Part shown: positions 1 through 8,978 of the stretch, one piece after another
How the letters are laid out: each line of letters starts with the position of its first letter
How positions within the stretch are numbered: the first letter of the stretch is position 1
Origin: Candidatus Anammoxibacter sp.
GTDB lineage: Bacteria; Planctomycetota; Brocadiia; Brocadiales; Anammoxibacteraceae
DNA length: 64,000 bases
NCBI GenBank assembly: GCA_021777055.1
Contig: JAIQZO010000102.1
Location: 1-64,000, forward strand
Direction: 5' to 3'
The notes under the pieces: generated by a model
Seen by the model: only the letters and a program-made list of their open reading frames with translations
The model's database searches: none
What the model was told of the DNA's origin: nothing
Made by a program: the position numbers and the translations under genes

Positions 1-235
1 TTATTGATAATTTTACAAGCAAACATATTAAGCGATAAACAATATATTTTATATTAAGCATTATTTGGATATCTATAATTATTAAAAATACTATTTCTGG
101 ATAGCTTTTTTCAGGTCTCTTATTGACAACGCTACCAATAAATTTGAACATATTCGTCACGTAAATACAATTCTTGGACTATATGTTCCCATTTTAACAA
201 CGCCTTTCGAATTACTTCACTGGGAGGAAATTTAA

Positions 236-427
236 ATGTTAATTAATAAAGCTATAGACGAAATCAGAAAAACACGTCATGATATTTCATCTAAATACCA
301 TCATAATACCAAAGAGTTGCTAGAGCATTACAAAAAACTAGAAAGTAAATACTCCGACAGAATTTACACCAAAACAAAGGCTAACAATCTAATGCAGCTG
401 ACATCAAAAAGCGGTGTACCTGATTAA
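236..427 (+). CDS. small charged helical protein, antitoxin-like, unknown function
   Basis: This 63-residue ORF has a good ribosome-binding site (GGGAGGAA, 7-8 bases before the ATG). The sequence is almost all predicted helix, rich in Lys, Glu and His (AIDEIRKTRHDISSKYHHNT), with no signal peptide or membrane segment. Its N-terminal half resembles short orphan proteins that often lie near toxin-antitoxin modules, but that is an impression from residue pattern only. No toxin gene is visible beside it; the 235 bases upstream show no coding region. Function unknown. Confidence 0.6.
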   Translation: MLINKAIDEIRKTRHDISSKYHHNTKELLEHYKKLESKYSDRIYTKTKANNLMQLTSKSGVPD

Positions 428-630
428 TACATTATACACATAAATCTGATATATGAGTTCGCAAATTGAGTATCGAAAAAGCAACCTACTCACATCTGAA
501 TTTATATCCACAAACTTTGAGTAAAAATGAATACTGAACTATACCAATAGCGCTTTGTTATAGAGGGGGGTTATTCAGTGCCAAGTCCGTTTAGGGTAAT
601 CAGGGGACACTATACACAAATATCAAATAT

Positions 631-662
631 TTAGTTAGTTATTAATTTAGTTAGTTATTAAT
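631..662. repeat. 16-bp tandem repeat, two copies
   Basis: TTAGTTAGTTATTAAT occurs twice in perfect tandem in the gap (428-755) between the small ORF and the DUF4914 gene. Nothing else is recognisable in this gap. Confidence 0.8.
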
Positions 663-755
663 ATAGTGGCCTCCATTAAACCTAATTTCTTATCATCTCA
701 TCTATACATTTCTTGATTAATTTAGTTGTACTTGAAATTAACGAATTGGAGAGCT

Positions 756-2690
756 ATGAAAGATTTTTTTGAGAAACTAAACAAAAAGAGTATACAACTA
801 CCTGATAATATAAGGGATATACTTTCTCAAAATAAGCAATGCAATTGCTTTAACTCAACCTCTGAATTATTAGAGGTAGCTACAGGAGGGACAAAAGATG
901 GTATTTTTGAAGTAGAGTATGATATTCCTGGAAAAGGTGCATATACTGAAGCTATCGTACACAAAGTGAAAAATGGAATTTCGGCTAATTATACCGAGGC
1001 CTATATGCGCAGACGGGATCCGGATACTATGTCAATAGCTGATGATAAACCCACCGACAAAATACACTTCCGGGATAAATACGACTTTGAGTTCTCTGAA
1101 CTACAACAAGAAACCTTCGACTGGTTAAAATCCCAGGAACTTGCTACCTTTTTCTATTTTGCAGGCCGAGCAAATATTGGGGGGTATGGAATTGCAATTG
1201 CACCTGCCAATGCAGCATTTTTTGCTATGGGACTTTCCATGCTTCAGCAAATTGTTTCAATTGACGATTTACCGGATAATATGGAGATATTATCTTCGCT
1301 TTTTGTTGCTCCCACCTTTCGTCATACGCATTTCAACGGTAAGCAAGTGGTTGTTCATTACCGAACAGAAAAGGTGCATGAATTGTACTCCTATAATCTT
1401 TATCCCGGGCCTAGTGCTAAAAAGGGTCTATACGGAGTTTTGCTTACCCAGGGTGAAGCAGAGGGCTGGATAACCGCTCATTGTTCTTCCGTACAATCCA
1501 TAAGTCCGTACGATAATATTACCACTTTTATGCACGAAGGGGCCAGCGGTGGTGGTAAAAGTGAACTTCACCAGAATATTGTCAGAGAGCCGGATGGAAC
1601 GGTATCGCTGGGCAAGAATTCAGTTACAGGAGAAGAGAGGTTTATTACAATTCCAAGGTTCTGTTTATTCAATCCGGTTGCAGATGATATGGCTTTTTGT
1701 CATCCTTCCCTGCAAAAAAACGATGGCAAACTTAGAATTACCGATGCGGAAAATGCATGGTTTGTTCGGGTAGATAGCGTAAAGAGATATGGGGATGACC
1801 CACATTTGGAAGAAATAACGATTCACCCTAAAAGTCCCTTGTTATTTCTTAATATTGAAACCAGGCCTGAATCAACTGCTTTAATCTGGGATCATATTGA
1901 GGATGAACCAGGTAAAACCTGTCCGAATCCCAGGGTAATATTGCCGCGAAGTGGTGTTAATAATATTGTTGATAAAGCGGTACCGGTTGATATTAGAAGT
2001 TTTGGTATACGTACACCTAAATGTAGTCAGGCTAATCCCTCTTATGGCATTGTTGGCTTATTTCATATGTTACCTCCGGCCATAGCCTGGTTATGGAGGC
2101 TTGTGGCTCCTCGTGGTCATAACAATCCGAGTATTGTTGGCTCAGGAAAAATGGAAAGTGAAGGTGTTGGTTCCTACTGGCCTTTTGCTACAGGTACCAG
2201 GATTAATCACGCCAATATGATTCTTAAACAAATTATTGAAACTCCAAGAACTACCTATACCCTGGTGCCTAACCAAAATATTGGAGTTTGGGAAGTAGGG
2301 TTCAAGCCACAGTTGTTGATGCGTGAATACCTTACCCGAAGGGGGATGGCCAAATTGCGTAGTGACCAGTATCAACCGGCAAGATACGCCATGCTTGGTT
2401 ACGAGCTTAACTACCTTACCCTGGAAGGTTCAAAAATACCATCCCGGTTTTTGAAAGTATATAATCAGCCGGAGGTAGGTTGTTTGGGGTATGATGATGG
2501 AGCAAAAATCCTTCAGGGATTTTTTGAACAAGAGCTTCAAAAGTACCTTAATGGAAATTTATTATCGACAGGAAAAAGGATAATTGAAGCTTGCTTATCT
2601 AACAGGAGTATTGAAGACTATAATAAAATTATTCCCATGAAGTATGGGTATACATTTAACAATATTGAAGATTATGAAGCGGAATCGTAG
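756..2690 (+). CDS. DUF4914 family protein, P-loop PEPCK-like
   Basis: The track starts this ORF at a TTG (726), but the ATG at 756 has GGAGAG just upstream and begins MKDFFEKLNKKS, so a product of about 644 residues is preferred. It looks like the DUF4914 family, proteins of about 630 residues related to phosphoenolpyruvate carboxykinase-type kinases. The visible nucleotide-binding motif is EGASGGGKSELHQ near residue 265. No signal peptide or membrane helix is present, so a cytosolic enzyme is likely. Substrate and pathway are unknown. It stands alone, with no operon partner on either side. Confidence 0.75.
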   Translation: MKDFFEKLNKKSIQLPDNIRDILSQNKQCNCFNSTSELLEVATGGTKDGIFEVEYDIPGKGAYTEAIVHKVKNGISANYTEAYMRRRDPDTMSIADDKPTDKIHFRDKYDFEFSELQQETFDWLKSQELATFFYFAGRANIGGYGIAIAPANAAFFAMGLSMLQQIVSIDDLPDNMEILSSLFVAPTFRHTHFNGKQVVVHYRTEKVHELYSYNLYPGPSAKKGLYGVLLTQGEAEGWITAHCSSVQSISPYDNITTFMHEGASGGGKSELHQNIVREPDGTVSLGKNSVTGEERFITIPRFCLFNPVADDMAFCHPSLQKNDGKLRITDAENAWFVRVDSVKRYGDDPHLEEITIHPKSPLLFLNIETRPESTALIWDHIEDEPGKTCPNPRVILPRSGVNNIVDKAVPVDIRSFGIRTPKCSQANPSYGIVGLFHMLPPAIAWLWRLVAPRGHNNPSIVGSGKMESEGVGSYWPFATGTRINHANMILKQIIETPRTTYTLVPNQNIGVWEVGFKPQLLMREYLTRRGMAKLRSDQYQPARYAMLGYELNYLTLEGSKIPSRFLKVYNQPEVGCLGYDDGAKILQGFFEQELQKYLNGNLLSTGKRIIEACLSNRSIEDYNKIIPMKYGYTFNNIEDYEAES

Positions 2691-2951
2691 GATTATTCAT
2701 GCTTCTATAATTTAAAATGTATTCACGCACTCTGCCGAACTATATTTGCTTTGGTTTTCCTGTCCCCATACAAGAAGGTCCTTGAGGACAGGTAAATAAT
2801 TATAATTACCACTATAACGTAAAAATTTTATAGCGAGGAAAACCTGCCGATTATAGAATTCATTGTTTAAAAAAAAGTAGTAGATATTTTCTTTAACCAA
2901 ATAGTACAGCGTCAACGTTCTAGTGACGGGTATGATTTCTTAAGTCTTGTC

Positions 2952-3142
2952 CGTTGTTAACTACTCAGGTGGATAGACTGAAGGCTGAAGACTGAAGGTG
3001 AAAGCATAAAGCATAAAGCATAAAGCATAAAGCATAAAACATAAAACATTTTAGGTTGCCAGGCTAAAGGCAAAAAGCAAAAGAAACAGTCTTTTTGCCT
3101 TTAAGCTTTACCTTCAGCCTTCAGCATATCCACCTAAGTAGT
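2952..3142. repeat. long imperfect inverted repeat with heptamer tracts
   Basis: The left arm (AACTACTCAGGTGGATA, then CTGAAGGCTGAAG) is mirrored by the right arm CTTCAGCCTTCAGCATATCCACCTAAGTAGTT. The interior carries tandem AAAGCAT units (about 3002-3045) and their loose complement. It could fold into a hairpin of about 190 nt. It lies between the DUF4914 gene and the restriction remnant and has the same heptamer style as repeats elsewhere in the window. Confidence 0.75.
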
Positions 3143-3155
3143 TGCTATCTGTTAA

Positions 3156-3296
3156 CAAAAAGAGTTTAGATCACATGGTTATCGCCAATACAAAATAGAC
3201 GTTGTACTAGATTGTTTAAAAAAAACAGAAAAACTTAAAGAGTATAAAGCTACTCTTATCAACAGTGCGGTAACGGGAAAGATAAAGGTTGGGTGA
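3156..3296 (+). pseudogene. C-terminal remnant of type I restriction specificity subunit (HsdS)
   Basis: This frame, too short for the ORF track, reads KIDVVLDCLKKTEKLKEYKA and then TLINSAVTGKIKVG before a TGA. The ending (EYKATLINSAVTGKI) is the typical C-terminus of HsdS, the DNA-recognition subunit of type I restriction-modification enzymes. A stop at 3153 cuts it off from any N-terminal part, and no hsdM or hsdR gene is present, so it is a fragment. Its stop codon overlaps the start region of the next gene (GGGTGAATATG), as expected from an old restriction operon. Confidence 0.65.
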
Positions 3297-4777
3297 ATAT
3301 GCAAAAAATTAAGGTTTTTATATCCAGCGTTCAGAAAGAATTTGCCAAAGAGCGTGAATCTTTGTACCTGCATTTCTCGAAAAATCCTTTGTTAAGCAAT
3401 TTCTTTGAACCTGTCATCTTTGAAGAACTTCCAGCGGCATCAACACATCCAGGTAAGGTATATTTAGATGAAATAGAAAACGCTCAGCTTTACCTGGTAC
3501 TGCTTGGTACTGAGTATGGATATGAAGACACAAACGGAGTTTCTCCAACTGAGCTTGAGTTTAGGCATGCAAAAGCGCTGAATAAAGACAGTTTTGCTTT
3601 TATTAAAGGAGGCCGTTCATTAAAAAGAGATGAAAAAGAGAATGCTTTTATCAAAAAAATACAAAATACTTTATCATATAAAAGATTTGAAGTTATAGAA
3701 CAACTTATTATTGAAGTTGATAAAGCGTGCTTTTCTTTATTAAAACATAAAGGATTGGTTCAGCTTAAAAACTTTGATGAAACTATTCTTCCCAACACAA
3801 CAATGAGTGATATTAATCAGGAAAAGCTGGATACTTTTATTGGCATTGCACGCGCTAAAAGAGGTTTTCCCTTAAGGGTTGGCACACCCTTTAAGAAAGT
3901 ACTTACTCATCTGAATATGATAGAAAACGGTATGTTAACAAATAGTGCTTTATTAGCATTTGGGTTACACCCTCAAAAGTTTTTCACGTCTGCCATTGTG
4001 AAATGCGCTCATTTTCACACCTTGTATGTGGCAAAACCTATTCCCGATCATAAAGTAATATCAGGTGATGTCTTTGAACAGATAGATCAGGCTGTAGATT
4101 TTGTATTATCTAAAATAAGCATGTCTGTAGGACTTCGTGATACCAGTAATCAAGCTCCTTTGTATTATGAAATCCCAAGACCTGTAGTGGCTGAGGCTAT
4201 CGTCAACGCAGTGGCCCACCGTGATTATAATAGCAATGGAAGCGTACAGGTTATGTTATTTCCAGATCGACTGGAAATATCTAATCCCGGGTATTTGACA
4301 CCAGAATTAAATCTCGAAAAACTTAAAACAGACCATGCTTCCTACCCACCCAATCAATTATTGGCAGAGCCTTTGTATCAAGCTGGCTATATTGAGCGAT
4401 ATGGTACCGGAACAGGTGAGATATTTCGTTTAACCGCAGAAGCAGGATTAAAAGAACCTGTTTTCTCATTAGAAGAAGGTTTTAAATTAACTCTCTGGAG
4501 ATTAGGCATAGCCGGACAAGTTACCGGACAAGTGGAGGAAGGGGTAAAAAGAGTTGTCTGGGTTATTAATAATGAGATGAAACGATCTGCGATTCAGGAA
4601 CTATTGGGATTAAGACATAGAGAAACTTTTCTTGAAAATTATCTTAATCCATCTATTGAAAGTGGATTTGTTGAAATGACGCTACCGGACAAGCCTAGAA
4701 GCCCTAAGCAAAGATACAGGTTGACGAAAAAAGGAGAAACTTTCAGGAAAACTTTAGAAAGTATTAGTGAAAAGTAA
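3293..4777 (+). CDS. DUF4062 / HATPase_c_4 (RecG-like ATP-binding) protein
   Basis: Residues 3-100 form a DUF4062 domain (KVFISSVQKEFAKERESLY, ELPAASTHPGKVYLDEI). Residues 175-400 are the ATP-binding part seen in Schlafen/AAA_4 relatives annotated as HATPase_c_4 (PRPVVAEAIVNAVAHRDYNS, RYGTGTGEIFRLTAEAG). The last 90 residues are winged-helix-like. This fusion of about 490 residues is common near type I restriction and phage-defence genes, and here an HsdS remnant directly precedes it. The start is either the GTG at 3293 or the ATG at 3299; the ATG suits the AAAGGT site better. It is probably cytosolic, with a role in DNA transactions or defence inferred only from context. Confidence 0.85.
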   Translation: MNMQKIKVFISSVQKEFAKERESLYLHFSKNPLLSNFFEPVIFEELPAASTHPGKVYLDEIENAQLYLVLLGTEYGYEDTNGVSPTELEFRHAKALNKDSFAFIKGGRSLKRDEKENAFIKKIQNTLSYKRFEVIEQLIIEVDKACFSLLKHKGLVQLKNFDETILPNTTMSDINQEKLDTFIGIARAKRGFPLRVGTPFKKVLTHLNMIENGMLTNSALLAFGLHPQKFFTSAIVKCAHFHTLYVAKPIPDHKVISGDVFEQIDQAVDFVLSKISMSVGLRDTSNQAPLYYEIPRPVVAEAIVNAVAHRDYNSNGSVQVMLFPDRLEISNPGYLTPELNLEKLKTDHASYPPNQLLAEPLYQAGYIERYGTGTGEIFRLTAEAGLKEPVFSLEEGFKLTLWRLGIAGQVTGQVEEGVKRVVWVINNEMKRSAIQELLGLRHRETFLENYLNPSIESGFVEMTLPDKPRSPKQRYRLTKKGETFRKTLESISEK

Positions 4778-4845
4778 AACAGACGAAAATGCGCTTGAGG
4801 CAGTGATGAAGAAGGGTTTAACTACCACATGCGAGGAAGATCAAA

Positions 4846-5404
4846 ATGTACCCAGAGATGAAGTGGCTTAAGCCCCCGGTCTCTTATGAGAGAAATGGGT
4901 TTCAAAGTTATATTGATGGAGATAATAATAGAGGACGAAAGGGTTATAGGGAATATATTGAAGAGGGTATAGTTAGAGATATTGGCACCCCTTTTGACAA
5001 TGTTAAAGGACAAATAGTACTAGACGAATCTGGTTTTAAAGAGTGGTTATATGAGAAAGTAATGAATAAGAGTAAGGCAGATGAAATTGAGCAGAGAAAA
5101 TCAAATGAACTAGTAGACGAAATAAGCCAAAAAGTTATAATAGAGACGGTTTGTAAAATATTCGATGTTGAAGAAAACAAATATACTAAAACGACGATCA
5201 TTAAGTCGTGAGATAAGGATGGTATGTATAGATTTATGTTCTAAGTTTCGGGTGTATCACAAAAGTTTAATGGAAATAGGAAGAGGATTGAAAGGTTTGA
5301 CAGTGGGAGTTATAGGCCAGTCAAGAAGAAAGCGGAGGGGAAAGTTACAGGTTGATAAAGAATTAAAAAGTAAGTATGATCACTGTCTTGAATTGTTGAT
5401 CTAA
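4846..5404 (+). pseudogene. remnant of REP-associated (Y1/HUH) transposase, frameshifted
   Basis: Two overlapping ORFs (4846-5211 and 5165-5404) together match the C-terminal half of REP-associated tyrosine transposases. The first has GYREYIEEGI followed by a PFDNVKGQIVLDESGFKEWL-type segment. The second has the DnaA-like helix-turn-helix (SREIRMVCIDLCSKF, KSLMEIGRGLKGLTV). The match passes from one frame to the other around 5180-5205, so a frameshift separates them. The N-terminal HUH/Y1 catalytic domain is missing. It is an inactive relic; no REP palindromes of the usual type were recognised beside it. Confidence 0.75.
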
Positions 5405-5501
5405 TAATTGAATATATTCTATATCCGCTTATGTCAAAAGAGCAGGTTTGACACTAAATTTACAAATTCAGCGTACACAAAAAACGCGATGCTGATTAAA
5501 T

Positions 5502-5530
5502 CGTTGGCTGTCGCCTCGCGCCAGCCAACG
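5502..5530. other. 9-bp perfect GC-rich hairpin
   Basis: CGTTGGCTG and CAGCCAACG flank an 11-nt loop, followed by CGCCCGGTTGAAT. It sits in a 290-bp non-coding gap (5405-5697) whose GC content is higher than that of the neighbours. It could be part of an attC-type site preceding the cassette-like gene at 5701, but no clear pair of core sites was found. Confidence 0.5.
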
Positions 5531-5700
5531 CCCGGTTGAATAGCGCGCAATTCTACGAAACATTTCTTCGATTTGCAATGTCCACCAACAATCGGTCTGA
5601 GACAGACGCGCTTAAGGCGTGGTCCTCAAGCAGACTTTAGTAATGGTGAACTTTATAAAACAACAAATAAATCCTAAAATATTATAGAGAGTATAAATTG

Positions 5701-6417
5701 ATGCAAAATAAAATTATCAAAAGAAATCAAAAAGGTGGTGCAAGCATTACTATTATTGTTGTTTCTGTTTGTGCTGTTTTATTTGTTTGGGGATTTGCAG
5801 CATATAAGGCATCTCAATCATTAGAAGAATTGTTTTTAGAAAATAAACGACTTAAACAAGCAGTTACAAACCTTACTAAAGAAGAGCAAATATGGTATGC
5901 CAAAGTTGAAAAACAAGAAACAATAAATGGAAAATTAATAACAAGTCTTAAATTTGTTGAGACTGCAAGAGATGATAAAAATAATAAGATTTTGACTAAG
6001 AAGTTTACTATCGAAGGTGATATTATTCATTTTGATGCTTTAATTGTTAAATTTGATACCAGAATGGTAATGGATGGAAATAAAAAAGCCATGTATCTGT
6101 GGCGTAGAGTTTATGGTGAAAATATGTCACCAAGTGACGGTCTTGCAATAGAAGTTCCAGGAGAGGCACCTGCAAGATATAAAGATATTTTTGAAGATCA
6201 ATCATTGATAGACAAACTATTATTAAAAGATGATGAATCGATAGATTTCTGGAATGCAATATGGGATTTAGTAAATGACCCTGATAAGTTAAAGAAATAT
6301 GGTGTGCAAGCTGTGTATGGAAATGCTGTATACAGTAAATTAAGATCTGGATTAATTTATGTATTTAAAATAACAAATACTGGACATCTTTTTCCAGATA
6401 CAGTTCCAGAAATGTAA
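5701..6417 (+). CDS. single-pass membrane protein, unknown function
   Basis: The track starts at TTG 5698, but the adjacent ATG at 5701 is the more likely start. The product (about 238 residues) has a positively charged N-terminus, one membrane helix at about 16-35 (ITIIVVSVCAVLFVWGFAAY), a short coiled coil (LEELFLENKRLKQAVTNL) and a soluble domain of about 180 residues, probably periplasmic. I do not recognise the family. An attC-like hairpin begins 11 bases after its stop, and the next gene has the same arrangement, so this may be a mobile cassette gene. Confidence 0.65.
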   Translation: MQNKIIKRNQKGGASITIIVVSVCAVLFVWGFAAYKASQSLEELFLENKRLKQAVTNLTKEEQIWYAKVEKQETINGKLITSLKFVETARDDKNNKILTKKFTIEGDIIHFDALIVKFDTRMVMDGNKKAMYLWRRVYGENMSPSDGLAIEVPGEAPARYKDIFEDQSLIDKLLLKDDESIDFWNAIWDLVNDPDKLKKYGVQAVYGNAVYSKLRSGLIYVFKITNTGHLFPDTVPEM

Positions 6418-6428
6418 TATTAACAATG

Positions 6429-6478
6429 ATCTAACGAGAGTGTAAATGATATATAAGATAACTCTTAATACATTAGGC
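6429..6478 (+). other. attC-like recombination site candidate
   Basis: ATCTAAC (fits the RYYYAAC core) and ATTAGGC (one mismatch to GTTRRRY) lie 50 bp apart. Between them an inner imperfect pair (GAGAGT and ACTCTT) surrounds an AT-rich loop. It lies directly after one stop codon and directly before the next gene, the layout of an integron cassette boundary. No integrase gene is in the window. Confidence 0.35.
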
Positions 6479-6506
6479 GCGCCAAAATTTAAGAAAGGAT
6501 ATTCAT

Positions 6507-7055
6507 TTGAAGTATGTAATGCTATTAAGCCTAGTTATTAGCTCATTGGCAGTTGCAGGCGGACAAGATAGCGTGGTCGATTCTAATTTAAAAGAAAGAC
6601 ACCTTAAGTTTGCTAAAAAAACTAATGGCGAAACATGGAAACTCTTGCAGAAGGAAATACTCTCAAAGGAAGAAAAAGATTTAATACTTTATACTGTTTA
6701 TGCATCAGCATATCACTGGTCTAACGCAGGGACAGAGATTCATATGCAGAGGGCGGAGTGGATCATCTCAAGAGTGTATACGAAATTAAATAATCCAGAT
6801 TTAGCCTTGGTTCATGCAAAAAAATGTCTTTCGCTAACAAATGATGAAAACGAAGGGTTGAAGGATTTTGATTACGCGTATGCATATGAAGCCATGGCGA
6901 GGGCATATGCTTTGGCAAATGATTTTCAAAATGCAACCAAATATTACAAAAAAGCTATATATGCATCAGGTCGTATTGGAAATAATGAGGATAAAAAGCT
7001 ATTTATATCAGATCTGAAAGATGGTGATTGGAATGGGTTTTCGTTGGAGAAATAG
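6507..7055 (+). CDS. exported TPR-like helical protein
   Basis: A TTG start follows AAGAAAGGATATTCAT. The 182-residue product begins with a short signal peptide (MKYVMLLSLVISSLAVAGG) and is then all helical. It shows tetratricopeptide-like segments near residues 75-105 (EWIISRVYTKLNNPDLALVH) and 115-150 (AYAYEAMARAYALANDFQNA). A periplasmic or extracellular scaffold role is plausible; no catalytic motif is visible. It sits between two attC-like hairpins with no promoter of its own, like a gene cassette. Confidence 0.7.
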   Translation: MKYVMLLSLVISSLAVAGGQDSVVDSNLKERHLKFAKKTNGETWKLLQKEILSKEEKDLILYTVYASAYHWSNAGTEIHMQRAEWIISRVYTKLNNPDLALVHAKKCLSLTNDENEGLKDFDYAYAYEAMARAYALANDFQNATKYYKKAIYASGRIGNNEDKKLFISDLKDGDWNGFSLEK

Positions 7056-7056
7056 C

Positions 7057-7160
7057 GCTAACAATGGCAATTGAGGGACTTGCCTTCCGCGGTGCTCGTT
7101 TTTTGGCTGAAGACCTCAAGCTTCACTCCGCTACGGCACGCCCCTCATTGCGGACATTAT
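7057..7160 (+). other. attC-like imperfect hairpin after the TPR gene
   Basis: GCTAACAATGGCAATTGAGG at the left and GCACGCCCCTCATTGCGGAC at the right are imperfect reverse complements separated by about 60 nt. The left arm (TAACAA, GAGGGAC) resembles Vibrio-type attC repeats and starts right at the stop codon. The right core (ACATTA) is degenerate relative to GCGTTA. Confidence 0.35.
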
Positions 7161-7199
7161 TTCTATCAACGCCTCCCCTATAGTACACTTGTATTTACA

Positions 7200-7346
7200 T
7201 CAGTTATTTTAATTGTTAAGAATTAAATGGGATTAAGTAGCGTCTTTACCTTTAACCATTACTAACTTTCCAGATCGAGCCATTTCGATAATACCATATT
7301 TCATAAGCTTAGCTTCTAAATCATACAATTCATAAGTAGCCCCCCC
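7200..7346 (-). pseudogene. duplicated 3' fragment of ilvN
   Basis: On the minus strand this stretch encodes ATYELYDLEAKLMKYGIIEM and then ARSGKLVMVKGKDAT before a stop. This is nearly identical to the end of the intact ilvN at 22766-23257. The similarity continues into the 3' flank (AGTTNTTTTAATT...ATGGG). The fragment stops at a run of C (CCCCCC), so it is a recombinational leftover and not a gene. Confidence 0.85.
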
Positions 7347-7426
7347 TTTGCGATGAGCTTTATACTTTACACATTATCAGTTAAACTCTTTCCTTGCCCT
7401 CCTTGTTAACTGCTACGTTTTTCTGA

Positions 7427-7463
7427 TGTACCTATTACGTACACAATGTACATATTATGTACA
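7427..7463 (+). promoter_or_regulatory. paired palindromes, candidate sigma-54 enhancer (unit 1)
   Basis: TGTACCTATTACGTACA (7427-7443) and TGTACATATTATGTACA (7447-7463) are two related palindromes whose centres are 20 bp apart, about two helical turns. The same pair occurs upstream of the next unit (8979-9015). They lie about 310 bp before a sigma-54 promoter, the usual position for an activator site. The local NtrC-class protein (14510) is a candidate binder. Confidence 0.6.
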
Positions 7464-7769
7464 AACATTATGTATCACGTTCATATTTATAGCTTTACAT
7501 ATTAAATTCCGGATTGTCTGTACTTAAATTTCACAATTCACATATTAAACAGGTTACTGTAGCCAATGGGTTTTACAATTTATTTTTCTAATTTTTAATT
7601 TTATTTCATAGAGGGAGGAGGCCCTTTAATTCTAGATTCAATATTTTGCCAGGCGGAACGTTAAACATGCATATATACCCCAATAATTTAAGAATCAACG
7701 TTATCACAATTATACAATAAATTGCTTTTACCATTTTATCTACATTGGAAATCACCAACTACTGTCATT

Positions 7770-7785
7770 TGGTACTCCGTTTGCA
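7770..7785 (+). promoter_or_regulatory. sigma-54 promoter (unit 1)
   Basis: TGGTACTCCGTTTGCA has GG and GC separated by exactly 10 bases, matching the -24/-12 consensus TGGCAC-N5-TTGC. A block just upstream (CTACATTGGAAATCACCAAC) is shared with the promoters at 9239 and 16914. The leader to the ATG at 7971 is about 180 nt. Confidence 0.75.
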
Positions 7786-7970
7786 ATTATACTTTAATAT
7801 TAATATTTTATATTTTTACTTAATATGTAGACATTTATTGCATTTGAAATGAAATGCTTTAAAATTTTGAAGCAATAAAGTTGGTTTGGTTCTTGCGAAG
7901 GCAATCCAGAGGACGTCTTTGTAACGTTAATAAAACATTTTTAAAAAAATCAATTTAAAGGGTGAAAATA

Positions 7971-8723
7971 ATGAAAAAGCTACTATTTCTATTAGTTATC
8001 ATTAGTCTGTTAAGTATAAATCTTTGTTCATTTGCTCGTGAACATTATGATGGTTACCGGTTGAAAAGGGATGGTTCCAGGTATGCCAGGCAACCTATTA
8101 TAGATTTTCCTATCTTTGGTAATCCTGACAAGGACGACAAGGATGATCCTGATGATCCTGATGCAGACGGCCCTATTTTTGGCGGGGATGACGATTTTTT
8201 CGGTGAGTCTATTGTATTTATAGGAAGTTTCTTTCCCCCTGTAGTGGCTACAGATGGTGTCGCTTATTTAATTAAATACACCAATGAAAATTCTAAATCT
8301 CAGACAAAAATAGTATCGATCACGCCAACAGGGGAAGAAAAGTCTATCACATTGGATGAGGATATTTTCGAATTACAAATATCAGAAGACAATTCAATTT
8401 TAACTTTTGTATCATACCCCATAATACATTTTGATGATTTTGAGGATTTTGATGACTTCAATTTTAATGATTTCATTGTGAGTCCCAGTCTAAATATTAT
8501 AGAGTTGCCATTAAATGAAGCCACCAAACCAATAGTAATAAAATTTGACAATACTGACTTTGCATCACCAACAATTCATAACACCAGCAAAAAGATATAT
8601 TTATCCGCAACGGAATTTGGAAGTGGTGATATCTCCTTATCAGATCTGGCAACATTTGACCCAACTGAAATTCTATACTTGATAAACTTCGATGGTTCAA
8701 TTGACAAAAGAATTGAATATTGA
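7971..8723 (+). CDS. secreted Asp-rich protein, unknown function
   Basis: The ATG at 7971 follows AAAGGGTG, so it is preferred to the GTG at 7962 used in the track; the product is about 250 residues. A signal peptide (KKLLFLLVIISLLSINLCSFA) is followed by an acidic linker (DKDDKDDPDDPDADGP) and a second Asp/Phe tract (DDFEDFDDFNFNDF), which could bind calcium. The remaining beta-rich sequence faintly recalls WD40-like/TolB propeller repeats (SKSQTKIVSITPTGEEKSI), but the family is not recognised. It is driven by the sigma-54 promoter at 7770. Confidence 0.7.
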   Translation: MKKLLFLLVIISLLSINLCSFAREHYDGYRLKRDGSRYARQPIIDFPIFGNPDKDDKDDPDDPDADGPIFGGDDDFFGESIVFIGSFFPPVVATDGVAYLIKYTNENSKSQTKIVSITPTGEEKSITLDEDIFELQISEDNSILTFVSYPIIHFDDFEDFDDFNFNDFIVSPSLNIIELPLNEATKPIVIKFDNTDFASPTIHNTSKKIYLSATEFGSGDISLSDLATFDPTEILYLINFDGSIDKRIEY

Positions 8724-8740
8724 AAAGTATCAAGTTGAGA

Positions 8741-8973
8741 CATTAGGGCGTTATCAGCAGATTACATTAACGAGGCATAAGAATCTTTTAGTTTATCATT
8801 AAAATGAAAAGCCCTGAGTAAACCTTCATTTCCATTCCTGTCTTTGTATTTAAAGAAACATTGTAATTAACAAAACATTTTTATAGTTTGTAATATTTTC
8901 CTGATGAGGGTTGCGAACTTCGCCGTTTTGATAAAGCAATTTTCTGCAGGACAGGATGGTTAATGGAGATATT
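8741..8973 (+). repeat. direct repeat T, copy 1 (tail of unit 1)
   Basis: About 230 bp here are strongly similar to 10886-11120, for example TTCCTGTCTTTGTATTTAA, AACAAAACATTTTTATAG and GGTTAATGGAGATATT. The copy follows the Asp-rich gene and ends just before the enhancer palindromes of unit 2. It has no convincing reading frame. Confidence 0.85.
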
Positions 8974-8978
8974 CCTGT

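Noticed and set aside
2712-2915. 67-residue minus-strand ORF with one HEAT-like helical pair
   Set aside because: TTG start without ribosome site, single repeat only, in a repeat-rich gap; at most a remnant.
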